Shown in pieces: positions 7,990 through 16,068 of a stretch of 21,704 nucleotides of DNA. Numbering within the stretch: the stretch's first letter is position 1; the number at the start of each line of letters is the position of its first letter. This DNA comes from Piscirickettsiaceae bacterium. Lineage in GTDB: Bacteria; Pseudomonadota; Gammaproteobacteria; Nitrosococcales; Methylophagaceae. The translations under genes were made by a program, and so were the position numbers. Under the pieces are notes generated by a model. The model made no database searches. It saw nothing but the letters and a program-made list of their open reading frames with translations, and had not been told where the DNA came from. The stretch covers positions 1-21,704 of the forward strand of contig JABGUA010000233.1 of NCBI GenBank assembly GCA_018646825.1, given 5' to 3'.

Positions 7990-8824
7990 CTTTAAGTTGG
8001 AAAAAAACACCCGCTGAGCTGCGGCGCATGTCAAAGTCATCGCTGTAGCCCATCGTGGTTTCTGATGCTCCTAAAAATAAATAACCACCGGGATTCAGAA
8101 TTTCTGCCATACGTTTAAGAATGTCTGTTTTACGCTCAGGTGAGAAATAAATTAAAACGTTTCGGCAAAAAATAATATCGAACTTGCCTAGCCCCACGTA
8201 GCTCTCTAATAAGTTTTGAGGTTTAAAACTGACTCGGCGTTTAATTTCATCGATTACTGTCCATCCACTCTCTACTTGCTTGAAATAGCTTCGCTTTCTT
8301 TGCTCTGACAATCCACGCTCAAGGGTGCCTGCTTCATAATAGGCTCGCTTTGCCTCCTCAAGCATACTCGTAGAAATATCTGTTGCTATAATATGCGTAT
8401 TCGTTAATTTACTTCGTCCAGCCGACGCTAAATATTCGTTTAAGGCTATGCTTATCGTATAGGGCTCTTGTCCTGATGAGCAGGCTGCAGACCATACTCT
8501 GCAACCCATTCTTCCTTGTTCTTCATCCATCTGCGGGAAAACACTTTTTTCTAATACGCTAAATGGGCTACTATCTCTGAACCAAGAAGTTTCATTGGTT
8601 GTCATAGCATCACTGACTCCATCTCGAAGACGTCTTTGGCCGAACTGACTAATTTGTGCTAACAATTCACCGATAGAGCTGACCTGTTCATCTCTTAGTA
8701 ATTTTGCCAGCCTACTGACGATAAGATATTGTTTTCCTTCGCCCAATAAAATGCCGCATGTCTCTTCTAAAAAAGATTTGAACTGTTGGTATTCATTTGC
8801 AGTTATTTTATTGGTATTTGGCAT
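7979..8824 (-). CDS. cheR: CheR-type chemoreceptor protein-glutamate methyltransferase
   Basis: Uses S-adenosylmethionine to methylate glutamates on methyl-accepting chemotaxis proteins. The 281 residues have the usual architecture. An N-terminal helical domain (about 1-75) is followed by the TTNETSWFRD motif (75-84), the SAM-binding segment WSAACSSGQEPYTIS (111-125), the acidic DIS (149-151) after the second strand, and CRNVLIYF (220-227). The late GGYLFLGASE strand (246-255) closes the fold. All look intact. No cheA, cheB, cheW, cheY or receptor gene lies in the window, so it is an orphan copy that may serve a chemosensory array encoded elsewhere. It is head-to-head with the SDR gene (126 bases from its chosen start) and next to a c-di-GMP enzyme, but no direct link is shown. 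Start codon support: ATG with a weak AGTGA upstream. Confidence 0.93.
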   Translation of the reverse strand: MPNTNKITANEYQQFKSFLEETCGILLGEGKQYLIVSRLAKLLRDEQVSSIGELLAQISQFGQRRLRDGVSDAMTTNETSWFRDSSPFSVLEKSVFPQMDEEQGRMGCRVWSAACSSGQEPYTISIALNEYLASAGRSKLTNTHIIATDISTSMLEEAKRAYYEAGTLERGLSEQRKRSYFKQVESGWTVIDEIKRRVSFKPQNLLESYVGLGKFDIIFCRNVLIYFSPERKTDILKRMAEILNPGGYLFLGASETTMGYSDDFDMRRSSAGVFFQLKVRG

Positions 8825-8950
8825 ATCACTTTATAATTAAAAACAAATTTTAGGCACTCACTCGGCGTGGGTTTCGGGAGTATAGTAGATATTCCATCAC
8901 TTGGGTTATTTACTCGTTTGCCCTACTTATCTAAAGAGTTAATTAAATTG

Positions 8951-9781
8951 ATGAAGAACATCCTTATTACTGGTTGCTCCACAGGCATTGGCTATTGTGC
9001 AGCCAAAACATTACATCAAAAAGGTTACCCAGTTATCGCCACCGTTAGAAACATTTCTGATGCCCAAAGCCTACAGGCCGAAGGAATCACATGTATCGAA
9101 CTCGACTTAACGGATAGCCAATCCATTATTAATGCTTTTAAATTTGCTTGTGATCACTTTAACGGCCATATTGATGTGTTATTTAATAATGCTGCATTTG
9201 GTCAACCTGGCGCTGTAGAAGACCTTTCCCGGGCAGTATTGCGTGAGCAATTCGAAACGAATGTCTTCGGTACCCAGGAACTGACTAATTTAGTCATTGC
9301 CCAAATGCGCCAACAAGGCCATGGCCGTATTGCATACAACAGTTCAGTCTTAGGTATTATTTCTCTCGCGTATCGTGGTGCATACAATGCCAGTAAGTAT
9401 GCAATTGAAGGATTGGCTGACACCTTGAGGTTAGAGCTGCGTGAGACAGGTATTCATATCAGCCTCATCGAGCCAGGTCCAATAGTCAGCCAATTTCGCG
9501 CCAATGCTTACGCTAAATATCAACAAAATATTGATAAAACAGTGAGCGCACATCGTGATACTTATGAAGCAATGGAGCGGCGCCTGACCAAGTCAGGTCC
9601 TGCAGCGCCGTTTACCTTACCGGCTGATGCTGTCGTTGATAAGCTACTTCACGTGATTGAAAGCAAACGACCAAAAGTTCGTTATTACGTCACTTTCCCA
9701 ACTTATTTATTTGCCACTTTAAAGCGCATCCTGCCTCATCGGGCCTTAGATTGGATTTTAACTAAAGTTTCGGATGGTTAA
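8951..9781 (+). CDS. Classical short-chain dehydrogenase/reductase (SDR), substrate unknown
   Basis: NAD(P)-dependent oxidoreductase with a Rossmann fold, 276 residues from the chosen start. Visible motifs are the cofactor loop TGCSTGIG (7-14), NNAAFG (79-84, the NNAG motif), catalytic Ser132 in YNSSVLG, the YxxxK pair Tyr145/Lys149 in AYNASKYA, and EPGPI (174-178). Arg33 after the second strand (TVRN) hints at NADP(H), which is an inference. An upstream GTG- or TTG-initiated reading frame exists from 8867, but MKNILITGC aligns with SDR N-termini and a weak AAGAG lies 12-13 bases before the ATG. The C-terminal region (RPKVRYYVTFPTYLFATLKRI) resembles the 17-beta-hydroxysteroid dehydrogenase-like subgroup with possible lipid or steroid-like substrates. 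The context does not identify the substrate. Confidence 0.9.
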   Translation: MKNILITGCSTGIGYCAAKTLHQKGYPVIATVRNISDAQSLQAEGITCIELDLTDSQSIINAFKFACDHFNGHIDVLFNNAAFGQPGAVEDLSRAVLREQFETNVFGTQELTNLVIAQMRQQGHGRIAYNSSVLGIISLAYRGAYNASKYAIEGLADTLRLELRETGIHISLIEPGPIVSQFRANAYAKYQQNIDKTVSAHRDTYEAMERRLTKSGPAAPFTLPADAVVDKLLHVIESKRPKVRYYVTFPTYLFATLKRILPHRALDWILTKVSDG

Positions 9782-9843
9782 CATAACTTAAGCCCATATT
9801 CTGCGAGAATTAATCAAAAGGACGTTTCATAGACAGGGCATCG

Positions 9844-12009
9844 ATGGCTAAAATTTCACGTAATAGTTTGCAATGGCAAACAGCGGTTAATACTTTTACC
9901 AGCATTATGATTGCCGGATTAATTGCTGTTTCCACCTCCGCTTATGCTATTTATTCCCAAACTTTCGATATTGATATTCCTAAGATTGAATTGATCTTAT
10001 ACCATAGCTTGGCTGTTGGTTTATTATTGTTTTTTGCCCTGTTATTTTCGATTAGGACTTATGTCGAGTTATCTGGACCACTTGAGAACTTATCTTTAAT
10101 TACCAGTACTTTGCCCTTATTATCATCTAAAAAATATGATGAAGCTAAGGCGACTTTTCAGCACATTTCAAATGCTTCTGAATACCATGAAATAAACCAC
10201 TTGCAGTACGCCTCTTTTCAATTGGCCAATTTACTAGAAAAACTAGATGCTGATATGGCTGAACGCTCGCGTTCTCTTAGCACTAAAAATATCGAGCTTG
10301 AGGCCGAACGTGATTTTGCCAAGAACCTCGTCGATACTGCACAGCTCATTATTCTCACTGTCGACAATCAATTTAAAATCACCTTATTCAATCATCATGC
10401 TGAAGATATTATGGGGCTTAATGAGGTTGATTTGATCGGTGATAATGCGGCTCGCATGTTCCCTTCAGGCAACTGGACTGAAGCAAAAAGCCTCTTTATT
10501 GAATTATTAGCCGGTAATATGCCCATTGCTCAGCAAGAAGCAGAACTCATTGATGCGATGGGTAACATCAAGCAGGTTTCATGGTTACATTCCCCGATCG
10601 CTATCGGCAATGACACTAATGCGGTTCTCTGTGTCGGCCTAGATATGACGGAAAAGAAAGCCGCTGACAAACGTGTCATTTGGATGGCGGAACATGATCC
10701 ACTCACTGACCTTTGTAACCGCAGAAAATTCACTGAAGAATTTGAGAAATCATTACGTACAGCCATCCGCTACAATCACAAAAACACATTATTATTTCTT
10801 GATCTAGATCAGTTCAAAGACATTAACGATACTAGTGGTCACCAAGCAGGAGATGAGCTGCTCCAATTAGTCGCTAATACTTTGATACGCGTGACACGTT
10901 TCACTGATTTGGTCGCACGCTTAGGTGGCGATGAGTTTGCTATTTTACTACCCGAGAGTGATGCTAGTGGAGCCGCCATCTTAGCCAAAAAAATCATTAA
11001 AGAACTAGAACAGATTCAACTGAAATACGGTCAAGTACAACATAAGGTCTCAACGAGTATTGGTATTGTGAATTACCCATTACACGATGCCAGTATTCAC
11101 GAATTGATGGGCTTTGCAGATTTAGCTATGTATAAAGCGAAAGCCGATGGCAAAGGTACTTATCATACCTTTTCAGTTGAAGATAATACCCAAGCACAAC
11201 TGCAAACCCGAGTTTACTGGAAACATGAAATTGAAAGTGCGTTGCAGCAAAGTAACTTTGTTTTGCACTTCCAACCCATTTTGGATATTAAATCTGCCAA
11301 AGTGAAACATTATGAAGTGTTAATTCGGATGCGTAACCCCGACAATGGCGAATTAACTATGCCGGGCAAATTTATTGAAATTGCAGAGCAAGCAGGACTG
11401 ATTAACCGCATCGACCACTATGTTATGCAACGGGCAATCAATAAGCTTGCGGAGTTACAAAAAATAGGCATGGATATTACTTTCTCGATCAATCTCTCAG
11501 GCGCCATTGCGGATGACCCTTTGCTTATCCCCATGCTTAAACAATTTATTAAACGCTCTGGGGTTCGCCCTGAAGGTTTAATCTTTGAAATCACTGAAAC
11601 TGCTGCAGTATCGAACTTACAGCAAGCAAAGAAAATGATGGTCGCCATTAAATCACTCGGCTGCCAATTTGCACTTGATGACTTTGGTGTTGGCTTTTCA
11701 TCATTCAGTTATATTCGAGAACTGCCAGTTGATATTATTAAAATTGATGGCATTTTCATTAAGGACTTGGATAAAAATGCTGATGACCAATTATTTGTAA
11801 AAGCCTTAATCGATGTCGCTAAAGGTATGGGTAAAAAGACAACGGCAGAGTTCGTCGAAAATGCCGACATCTTAGATTTATTAAAAGAATTTGGTGTTGA
11901 CCATGCACAAGGATATCATGTTGGGAGACCGAGGCCAGAGAGTGATTATGCCAAAGAATGGGGACTGAGCACCGAAGAACTGGAAGAGGAATTTTTGCAA
12001 GTTAATTAA
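9844..12009 (+). CDS. Membrane-bound PAS-GGDEF-EAL protein (c-di-GMP cyclase and phosphodiesterase)
   Basis: Controls the second messenger cyclic di-GMP. The 721 residues comprise two membrane segments (about 17-38 and 51-70) with only a short loop between them, a linker with a coiled-coil-like stretch (125-158), a PAS domain (about 160-270), GGDEF (about 277-440) and EAL (about 458-700). The cyclase motif is intact at 361-365, preceded by the product-inhibition I-site RFTD (352-355) at the canonical five-residue spacing. In the EAL domain the metal and catalytic ligands are all recognisable: E491 (in EVL rather than EAL), N550, E582, D612-D613, K633, E669 and Q689. Both activities are therefore possible; which dominates cannot be told. 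A weak Shine-Dalgarno AGGG precedes the ATG. A small dyad ATTCT-GCG-AGAAT (9798-9810) lies upstream. It converges on clpB with 28 bases between. Confidence 0.94.
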   Translation: MAKISRNSLQWQTAVNTFTSIMIAGLIAVSTSAYAIYSQTFDIDIPKIELILYHSLAVGLLLFFALLFSIRTYVELSGPLENLSLITSTLPLLSSKKYDEAKATFQHISNASEYHEINHLQYASFQLANLLEKLDADMAERSRSLSTKNIELEAERDFAKNLVDTAQLIILTVDNQFKITLFNHHAEDIMGLNEVDLIGDNAARMFPSGNWTEAKSLFIELLAGNMPIAQQEAELIDAMGNIKQVSWLHSPIAIGNDTNAVLCVGLDMTEKKAADKRVIWMAEHDPLTDLCNRRKFTEEFEKSLRTAIRYNHKNTLLFLDLDQFKDINDTSGHQAGDELLQLVANTLIRVTRFTDLVARLGGDEFAILLPESDASGAAILAKKIIKELEQIQLKYGQVQHKVSTSIGIVNYPLHDASIHELMGFADLAMYKAKADGKGTYHTFSVEDNTQAQLQTRVYWKHEIESALQQSNFVLHFQPILDIKSAKVKHYEVLIRMRNPDNGELTMPGKFIEIAEQAGLINRIDHYVMQRAINKLAELQKIGMDITFSINLSGAIADDPLLIPMLKQFIKRSGVRPEGLIFEITETAAVSNLQQAKKMMVAIKSLGCQFALDDFGVGFSSFSYIRELPVDIIKIDGIFIKDLDKNADDQLFVKALIDVAKGMGKKTTAEFVENADILDLLKEFGVDHAQGYHVGRPRPESDYAKEWGLSTEELEEEFLQVN

Positions 12010-12037
12010 CTCACCTTCCCCCTCCAGACCTCACTGT

Positions 12038-14611
12038 TTATACCTTAAATGTCAGCTTCTCGTCTTGTACATCCACTTGAATCTTATCCCCTGCTTTGAA
12101 CTGGCCTGATAATAAGTCTTGCGCCAAGCTATTTTCCAATTGTTGTTGAATAACCCGCTTGAGTGGCCTCGCGCCATAGACAGGGTCAAATCCAGCCTCG
12201 GCTATTAAATCTAATGCCGCATCGCTAATTTCAAAGCCCATATCGTGTTCTAATAAACGCTGTTTTAAATGGCCTAATTGAATTTTAGCAATCTCATGGA
12301 TTTGCTCACGCTGTAGCGGATGAAATACAACCACATCGTCAACGCGATTAATAAATTCCGGTCTAAAATGTTGACCAACGATTTCCATAACCGCAGATTT
12401 CATCTGATCATAGTGCTCTTCTCCAGACAACTCTTGGATCACGTTCGAACCTAAGTTCGATGTCATCACGATGACGGTGTTTCTAAAGTCAACTGTCCTG
12501 CCTTGGCCATCGGTTAACCGCCCGTCGTCCAGTACTTGTAATAAGATATTAAAGACATCGGGATGGGCTTTTTCAACTTCATCTAACAAGATGACAGAAT
12601 AGGGTTTTCTGCGTACAGCTTCAGTTAAATAACCACCTTCTTCATAACCGACGTATCCTGGCGGTGCACCCACCAATCGCGCGACACTATGTTTTTCCAT
12701 AAATTCAGACATGTCTATCCGTACCATCGCATCTTCGGTATCGAATAAGAATGTCGCTAAGGCTTTACATAACTCGGTTTTACCCACGCCTGTTGGTCCT
12801 AAAAACAGAAAAGAGCCATTGGGTTTATTGGGATCAGATAAACCCGCACGCGAACGCCTGATGGCGTTAGAAACTGAGTTAACTGCTTCTTCTTGACCTA
12901 TCACGCGCTGATGTAATGCTTCATCCATTTTCAGTAGTTTATCCCGTTCTCCTTCTAACATTTTGGAGACCGGAATCCCTGTCCACTTGGAAACGACTTC
13001 TGCAATTTCCTCTTCACCTACTTTGTTTCGTAATAAGGTGAAATCTTGTGTTTCGGCTTTGTCGGCTAAATCGCGTTGTTTCTCTAACTCTGGAATAATG
13101 CCGAACCGTAGCTCTGACATTTTGTCGAGATTATTGTTACGTGTTGCAATTTCAAGATCCATTCTGGCTTTTTCTAAGCGATCTTTAGTGTCTTGACTGC
13201 CATGCATCATTGATTTTTCTGATTTCCATACTTCTTCTAAATCGGCAAGATCCCGCTCTAGCGTTGTAATTTCAGCTTCTAATATTTGGAGCCGTTTTTT
13301 GGAGGCGTCATCACTTTCTTTTTGCAATGCTATTTGTTCAATTTTTAATTGGATTAGACGGCGGTCCATTCGATCCATCGACTCGGGTTTCGAGTCCATT
13401 TCCATTCGAATACGACTGGCCGCTTCATCAATTAAATCAATGGCTTTATCTGGTAACTTGCGATCGCTGATGTAACGATGCGATAAGGTGGCCGCAGCAA
13501 CAATCGCAGGATCGGTAATATCGACATTATGGTGCACTTCGTAGCGCTCACTTAGTCCTCTCAAAATCGCGATGGTATCTTCAACACTGGGTTCACCGAC
13601 CAAGACCTTTTGGAAACGGCGTTCCAATGCCGCATCTTTTTCAACATATTGGCGATATTCATCTAGTGTCGTGGCACCAATACAATGGAGTTCACCACGT
13701 GCCAAGGCTGGCTTCAACATATTACCGGCATCCATGGCACCCTCGGCCTTACCGGCACCGACCATAGTATGAATTTCATCGATGAATAAAATAATTTGAC
13801 CTTCTTGCTTCGACAAGTCTTTTAAAACGGCCTTTAAGCGTTCTTCAAATTCACCACGAAATTTAGCACCAGCAATCAAAGCCCCCATATCGAGTGACAA
13901 TAGCCGCTTGTGCTTCATGCTTTCGGGTACTTCGCCATTAATAATGCGTTGTGCTAACCCTTCAGCGATGGCTGTTTTACCGACACCTGGCTCTCCAATC
14001 AGTACTGGGTTATTTTTAGTGCGGCGTTGCAATACTTGGATTGTGCGACGGATTTCATCATCGCGACCAATCACTGGATCCAACTTGCCTCTTTCAGCAA
14101 AATCAGTCAGATCGATGGTATATTTTTCTAATGCTTGTCGCTGTTCTTCGGCATTTTGATCTGTCACGTTTTCTCCACCTCTGATTTTCTCTATTGCTGA
14201 TTCAATCGCTTTTTTATTACCCCCATTTTTGCGTAAACTTTCGCCTGCTTGATTCTTATCCTCAATCACAGCTAAGACAAATAATTCACTTGAAGCGTAC
14301 TGATCTTTACGCTTTTGCATCAGCTTATCGACTTGATTAAATAAGCGGGTCAAATCTTGTGAAATATGATTATCGCCAGTGTCACCTTCAACTTGTGCGA
14401 AACGCCCTATTTGGCCTTCCATCTCAGTTCGATAAGCCGCAATATTAACGCCAGTCTGCATTAATAGTGGTTTAACCGTTCCCGCTTGCTGCTCAATCAA
14501 TGCCAACATTAAATGGGCTGGCTCTATAAATTGATGATCGCGTCCTAAGGCCATGCTTTGTGCATCGCTCAGGGCTTCTTGAAATTTGCTGGTTAATTTA
14601 TCCGCTTGCAT
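12038..14611 (-). CDS. clpB: ATP-dependent disaggregase ClpB (Hsp104 family)
   Basis: Hexameric AAA+ chaperone that extracts polypeptides from aggregates together with DnaK. From the ATG at 14611 the protein has 857 residues, as in E. coli. An in-frame TTG two codons earlier is less likely: AGGGGAAG lies six bases before the ATG and family alignment starts there. The order is N-terminal Clp repeat domain (about 1-145), first AAA+ domain with Walker A GEPGVGKT (206-213) and Walker B ILFIDE, a long coiled-coil middle domain (about 410-530) that binds DnaK, and a second AAA+ domain with Walker A GPTGVGKT and Walker B VILLDE. The C-terminus has the sensor-2 GARPLKR. A heat-shock promoter precedes it and an internal start is present at codon 149. 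It lies 57 bases downstream of the plsC-like gene. Confidence 0.98.
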   Translation of the reverse strand: MQADKLTSKFQEALSDAQSMALGRDHQFIEPAHLMLALIEQQAGTVKPLLMQTGVNIAAYRTEMEGQIGRFAQVEGDTGDNHISQDLTRLFNQVDKLMQKRKDQYASSELFVLAVIEDKNQAGESLRKNGGNKKAIESAIEKIRGGENVTDQNAEEQRQALEKYTIDLTDFAERGKLDPVIGRDDEIRRTIQVLQRRTKNNPVLIGEPGVGKTAIAEGLAQRIINGEVPESMKHKRLLSLDMGALIAGAKFRGEFEERLKAVLKDLSKQEGQIILFIDEIHTMVGAGKAEGAMDAGNMLKPALARGELHCIGATTLDEYRQYVEKDAALERRFQKVLVGEPSVEDTIAILRGLSERYEVHHNVDITDPAIVAAATLSHRYISDRKLPDKAIDLIDEAASRIRMEMDSKPESMDRMDRRLIQLKIEQIALQKESDDASKKRLQILEAEITTLERDLADLEEVWKSEKSMMHGSQDTKDRLEKARMDLEIATRNNNLDKMSELRFGIIPELEKQRDLADKAETQDFTLLRNKVGEEEIAEVVSKWTGIPVSKMLEGERDKLLKMDEALHQRVIGQEEAVNSVSNAIRRSRAGLSDPNKPNGSFLFLGPTGVGKTELCKALATFLFDTEDAMVRIDMSEFMEKHSVARLVGAPPGYVGYEEGGYLTEAVRRKPYSVILLDEVEKAHPDVFNILLQVLDDGRLTDGQGRTVDFRNTVIVMTSNLGSNVIQELSGEEHYDQMKSAVMEIVGQHFRPEFINRVDDVVVFHPLQREQIHEIAKIQLGHLKQRLLEHDMGFEISDAALDLIAEAGFDPVYGARPLKRVIQQQLENSLAQDLLSGQFKAGDKIQVDVQDEKLTFKV
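14165..14180 (-). promoter_or_regulatory. Internal ribosome binding site and GTG start for the short ClpB form
   Basis: Inside clpB, on the minus strand, AGGTGGAG (14180-14173) is followed after five bases by an in-frame GTG (14167-14165) encoding Val149. In E. coli, initiation at GTG codon 149 gives the shorter ClpB lacking the N-terminal domain. Here the residue number, the codon and a strong Shine-Dalgarno sequence coincide. The prediction is that this organism also makes both forms, the short one being about 709 residues. Confidence 0.7.
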
Positions 14612-14645
14612 TCTCAACTTCCCCTATAAAAAGTATGTGATTTAG

Positions 14646-14673
14646 AAATGGGGGAGTAAAACTGAAAATCAAG
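14646..14673 (-). promoter_or_regulatory. Sigma32 (RpoH) heat-shock promoter of clpB
   Basis: On the minus strand CTTGATT (14673-14667) and CCCCATTT (14653-14646) are separated by 13 bases. The second matches the sigma32 -10 consensus CCCCATNT exactly, and the first matches five of the seven bases of CTTGAAA. The -35 element overlaps the stop codon of the upstream acyltransferase gene (14669-14671). Transcription should begin near 14639, leaving a leader of about 28 bases. This gives clpB its own heat-shock control, independent of the plsC-yciO unit. Confidence 0.8.
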
Positions 14674-15355
14674 TCCTGTTTGCAGTGCCCGCTGAAATTG
14701 CCTCGGTTATTTCAGCTAGGCAAAGCTTCATATCTGCTACATCACACCTCAGCGGTTGATGCATTGTGAGCTTCACTTTCCCTGGCATAAAAGGGGCAAA
14801 TGCCACTTGGCCTTCGCCTTTTACGCCTGCTATTCTCACCGGATAAATAGCTGCTTGGGACCAAATAGCCAATCGCGCTACTCCGCCTTTTATTTTAAGC
14901 GGTGGGTCACTGTCCAAATGAATTTTTCCATGGGGAAATAAAGCGATGACCTCACCCTGTTCTAATGCACGCAATGCTTGCCGCAGCGCCTTTTCAGGTC
15001 TGCCAGCTCGATCCACGGGGATACAACCTGATGCTTTGAATAACCAATGTAAGCCCGGCCGTTCGTATTCCTCTCTTGCAATTAAGAAGCGCAATGGACG
15101 TCGACAGGCACTTATTAATAAAAAAGGATCTAGGCCGGACACATGATTTGCAACGACAATGGCTGGCCCTGTCGCAGGTAATGGAATTTGTTGGCTATCA
15201 TCAAGGTGATGGACATGCTTACAAAGTAAACGAACTAAACCATCAATCCAGTTGATGCCTTTACGTTGCCAATCAACTCGTGCTGCGCGATGGCTTAAAT
15301 AGAGTAGCAACGCAAACAGCGTGGCTAGAATAAAAGCAAGCACAGACCATGACAT
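14669..15355 (-). CDS. PlsC-like 1-acylglycerol-3-phosphate acyltransferase family protein
   Basis: Probable membrane-bound lysophospholipid acyltransferase of 228 residues with an N-terminal membrane helix (about 2-20). Motif I is canonical: NHVSGLDP with the catalytic pair H71 and D76. Motif II is GCIPVDR (110-116), and motif IV is recognisable in AAIYPVRIAG (168-177). Motif III is unusual: it reads FPHGK (140-144) where most members have FPEGT, so the phosphate-side glutamate is replaced by histidine. The enzyme may still work but could have a different acceptor, so I do not assign the symbol plsC. Its ATG overlaps the yciO stop codon (TAATG), so the two are translationally coupled. The protein ends just inside the clpB heat-shock promoter. 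Confidence 0.85.
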   Translation of the reverse strand: MSWSVLAFILATLFALLLYLSHRAARVDWQRKGINWIDGLVRLLCKHVHHLDDSQQIPLPATGPAIVVANHVSGLDPFLLISACRRPLRFLIAREEYERPGLHWLFKASGCIPVDRAGRPEKALRQALRALEQGEVIALFPHGKIHLDSDPPLKIKGGVARLAIWSQAAIYPVRIAGVKGEGQVAFAPFMPGKVKLTMHQPLRCDVADMKLCLAEITEAISAGTANRT

Positions 15356-15981
15356 TATTCGATTTCAAATGGACTTGGGTCACCAAGACCAACACGCATT
15401 ATTTCGGGCATATCATCAATAAACTCAATGACGGTTGTCGGTTCACTGCCACAAAACTCAGCATCCAATATTAAGTCTACTTGTTTCCCTATTTGATCAA
15501 CGATGTCGTCGACATCAGTCATAGGCATTGATTCACCCGGCAAAATCAAAGTCGAACTCATGAGTGGTTCATTAAGTTCTTCTAATAACGCTAAAGCAAT
15601 TTTATTATCAGGAATCCTTAAACCAATGGTTTTTCGCTTAGGGTGCTGCAGCCTCCGTGGCACCTCCTTTGTCGCAGGCAACACAAAGGTATAGGCCCCT
15701 GGTGTGTTCGCTTTAATGCTTCTAAAAACAGCATTATTAACTTTGGCGTAAAGGGAGATTTCAGATAAATCGCGGCACACTAAAGTGAAATTGTGGTCGT
15801 CATCCAGCTGACGCAGCCGACGAATTTTATCCATCGCGTTTTTATCGCCAATCTGACAGCCTAAGGCATAACCTGAATCAGTTGGATATACCACCAATCC
15901 ACCACGCCTTATAATGTCGCATGCTTGATTAATTAGCCGCTTTTGCGGATTATCTGGGTGAATATGAAAACGTTGGCTCAT
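15355..15981 (-). CDS. yciO: YciO, Sua5/YciO/YrdC family protein
   Basis: Member of the family that includes the threonylcarbamoyl-AMP synthases of tRNA t6A formation. YciO proteins form a separate branch whose physiological role is less clear. The 208 residues match E. coli YciO (206) in length. The family core is visible: VVYPTDSGYALGC (30-42) for nucleotide binding, IRRLRQLDDDHNFTLVC (53-69), the segment TPGAYTFVLPAT (93-104) and RKTIGLRIPDN (115-125). The last residues (RVGLGDPSPFEIE) are also typical. Its neighbour on the same strand is rnm, as in E. coli. The start ATG has no good Shine-Dalgarno sequence. An own promoter may lie in the preceding 87-base gap. Confidence 0.9.
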   Translation of the reverse strand: MSQRFHIHPDNPQKRLINQACDIIRRGGLVVYPTDSGYALGCQIGDKNAMDKIRRLRQLDDDHNFTLVCRDLSEISLYAKVNNAVFRSIKANTPGAYTFVLPATKEVPRRLQHPKRKTIGLRIPDNKIALALLEELNEPLMSSTLILPGESMPMTDVDDIVDQIGKQVDLILDAEFCGSEPTTVIEFIDDMPEIMRVGLGDPSPFEIE

Positions 15982-16001
15982 ACGCTGATTTGTCTGTTGT
16001 C

Positions 16002-16014
16002 GTTCAAAGTGAAC
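16002..16014. repeat. Perfect 5-3-5 inverted repeat at the predicted yciO transcription start
   Basis: GTTCA-AAG-TGAAC is a perfect dyad in the gap between rnm and yciO. It lies 21-33 bases upstream of the yciO ATG and immediately downstream of the putative -10 element, where a repressor could block transcription. No known regulator is assigned. A 13-base dyad of this kind can also occur by chance. Confidence 0.35.
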
Positions 16015-16019
16015 ACTGC

Positions 16020-16048
16020 ATGATACACAAGCTTAAAAATATTGGTAA
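16020..16048 (-). promoter_or_regulatory. Possible promoter for yciO and the plsC-like gene
   Basis: On the minus strand TTACCA (16048-16043; four of six to TTGACA) and TATCAT (16025-16020; five of six to TATAAT) are 17 bases apart. Transcription would start near 16013, within the GTTCA/TGAAC dyad. The gap of 87 bases between rnm and yciO makes a separate promoter reasonable, but the -35 match is modest. Confidence 0.4.
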
Positions 16049-16068
16049 ATTATTTTATTAACAAGGCC

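Noticed and set aside
8825..8900. Flagellar-type promoter for cheR suggested by GCCGAGTG on the minus strand
   Set aside because: No TAAA-type -35 element is found at the proper distance and the -10 match is partial.
8867..8950. 28-residue N-terminal extension of the SDR protein
   Set aside because: The extension precedes the usual SDR first strand and has no similarity to the family; the internal ATG at 8951 fits the family start.
9763..9770. TAAAGTTT, an exact match to the flagellar sigma28 -35 element, upstream of the GGDEF-EAL gene
   Set aside because: At the required 11-base spacing (9782-9789) the sequence is CATAACTT, unlike GCCGATAA, and the element lies within the end of the SDR coding region.
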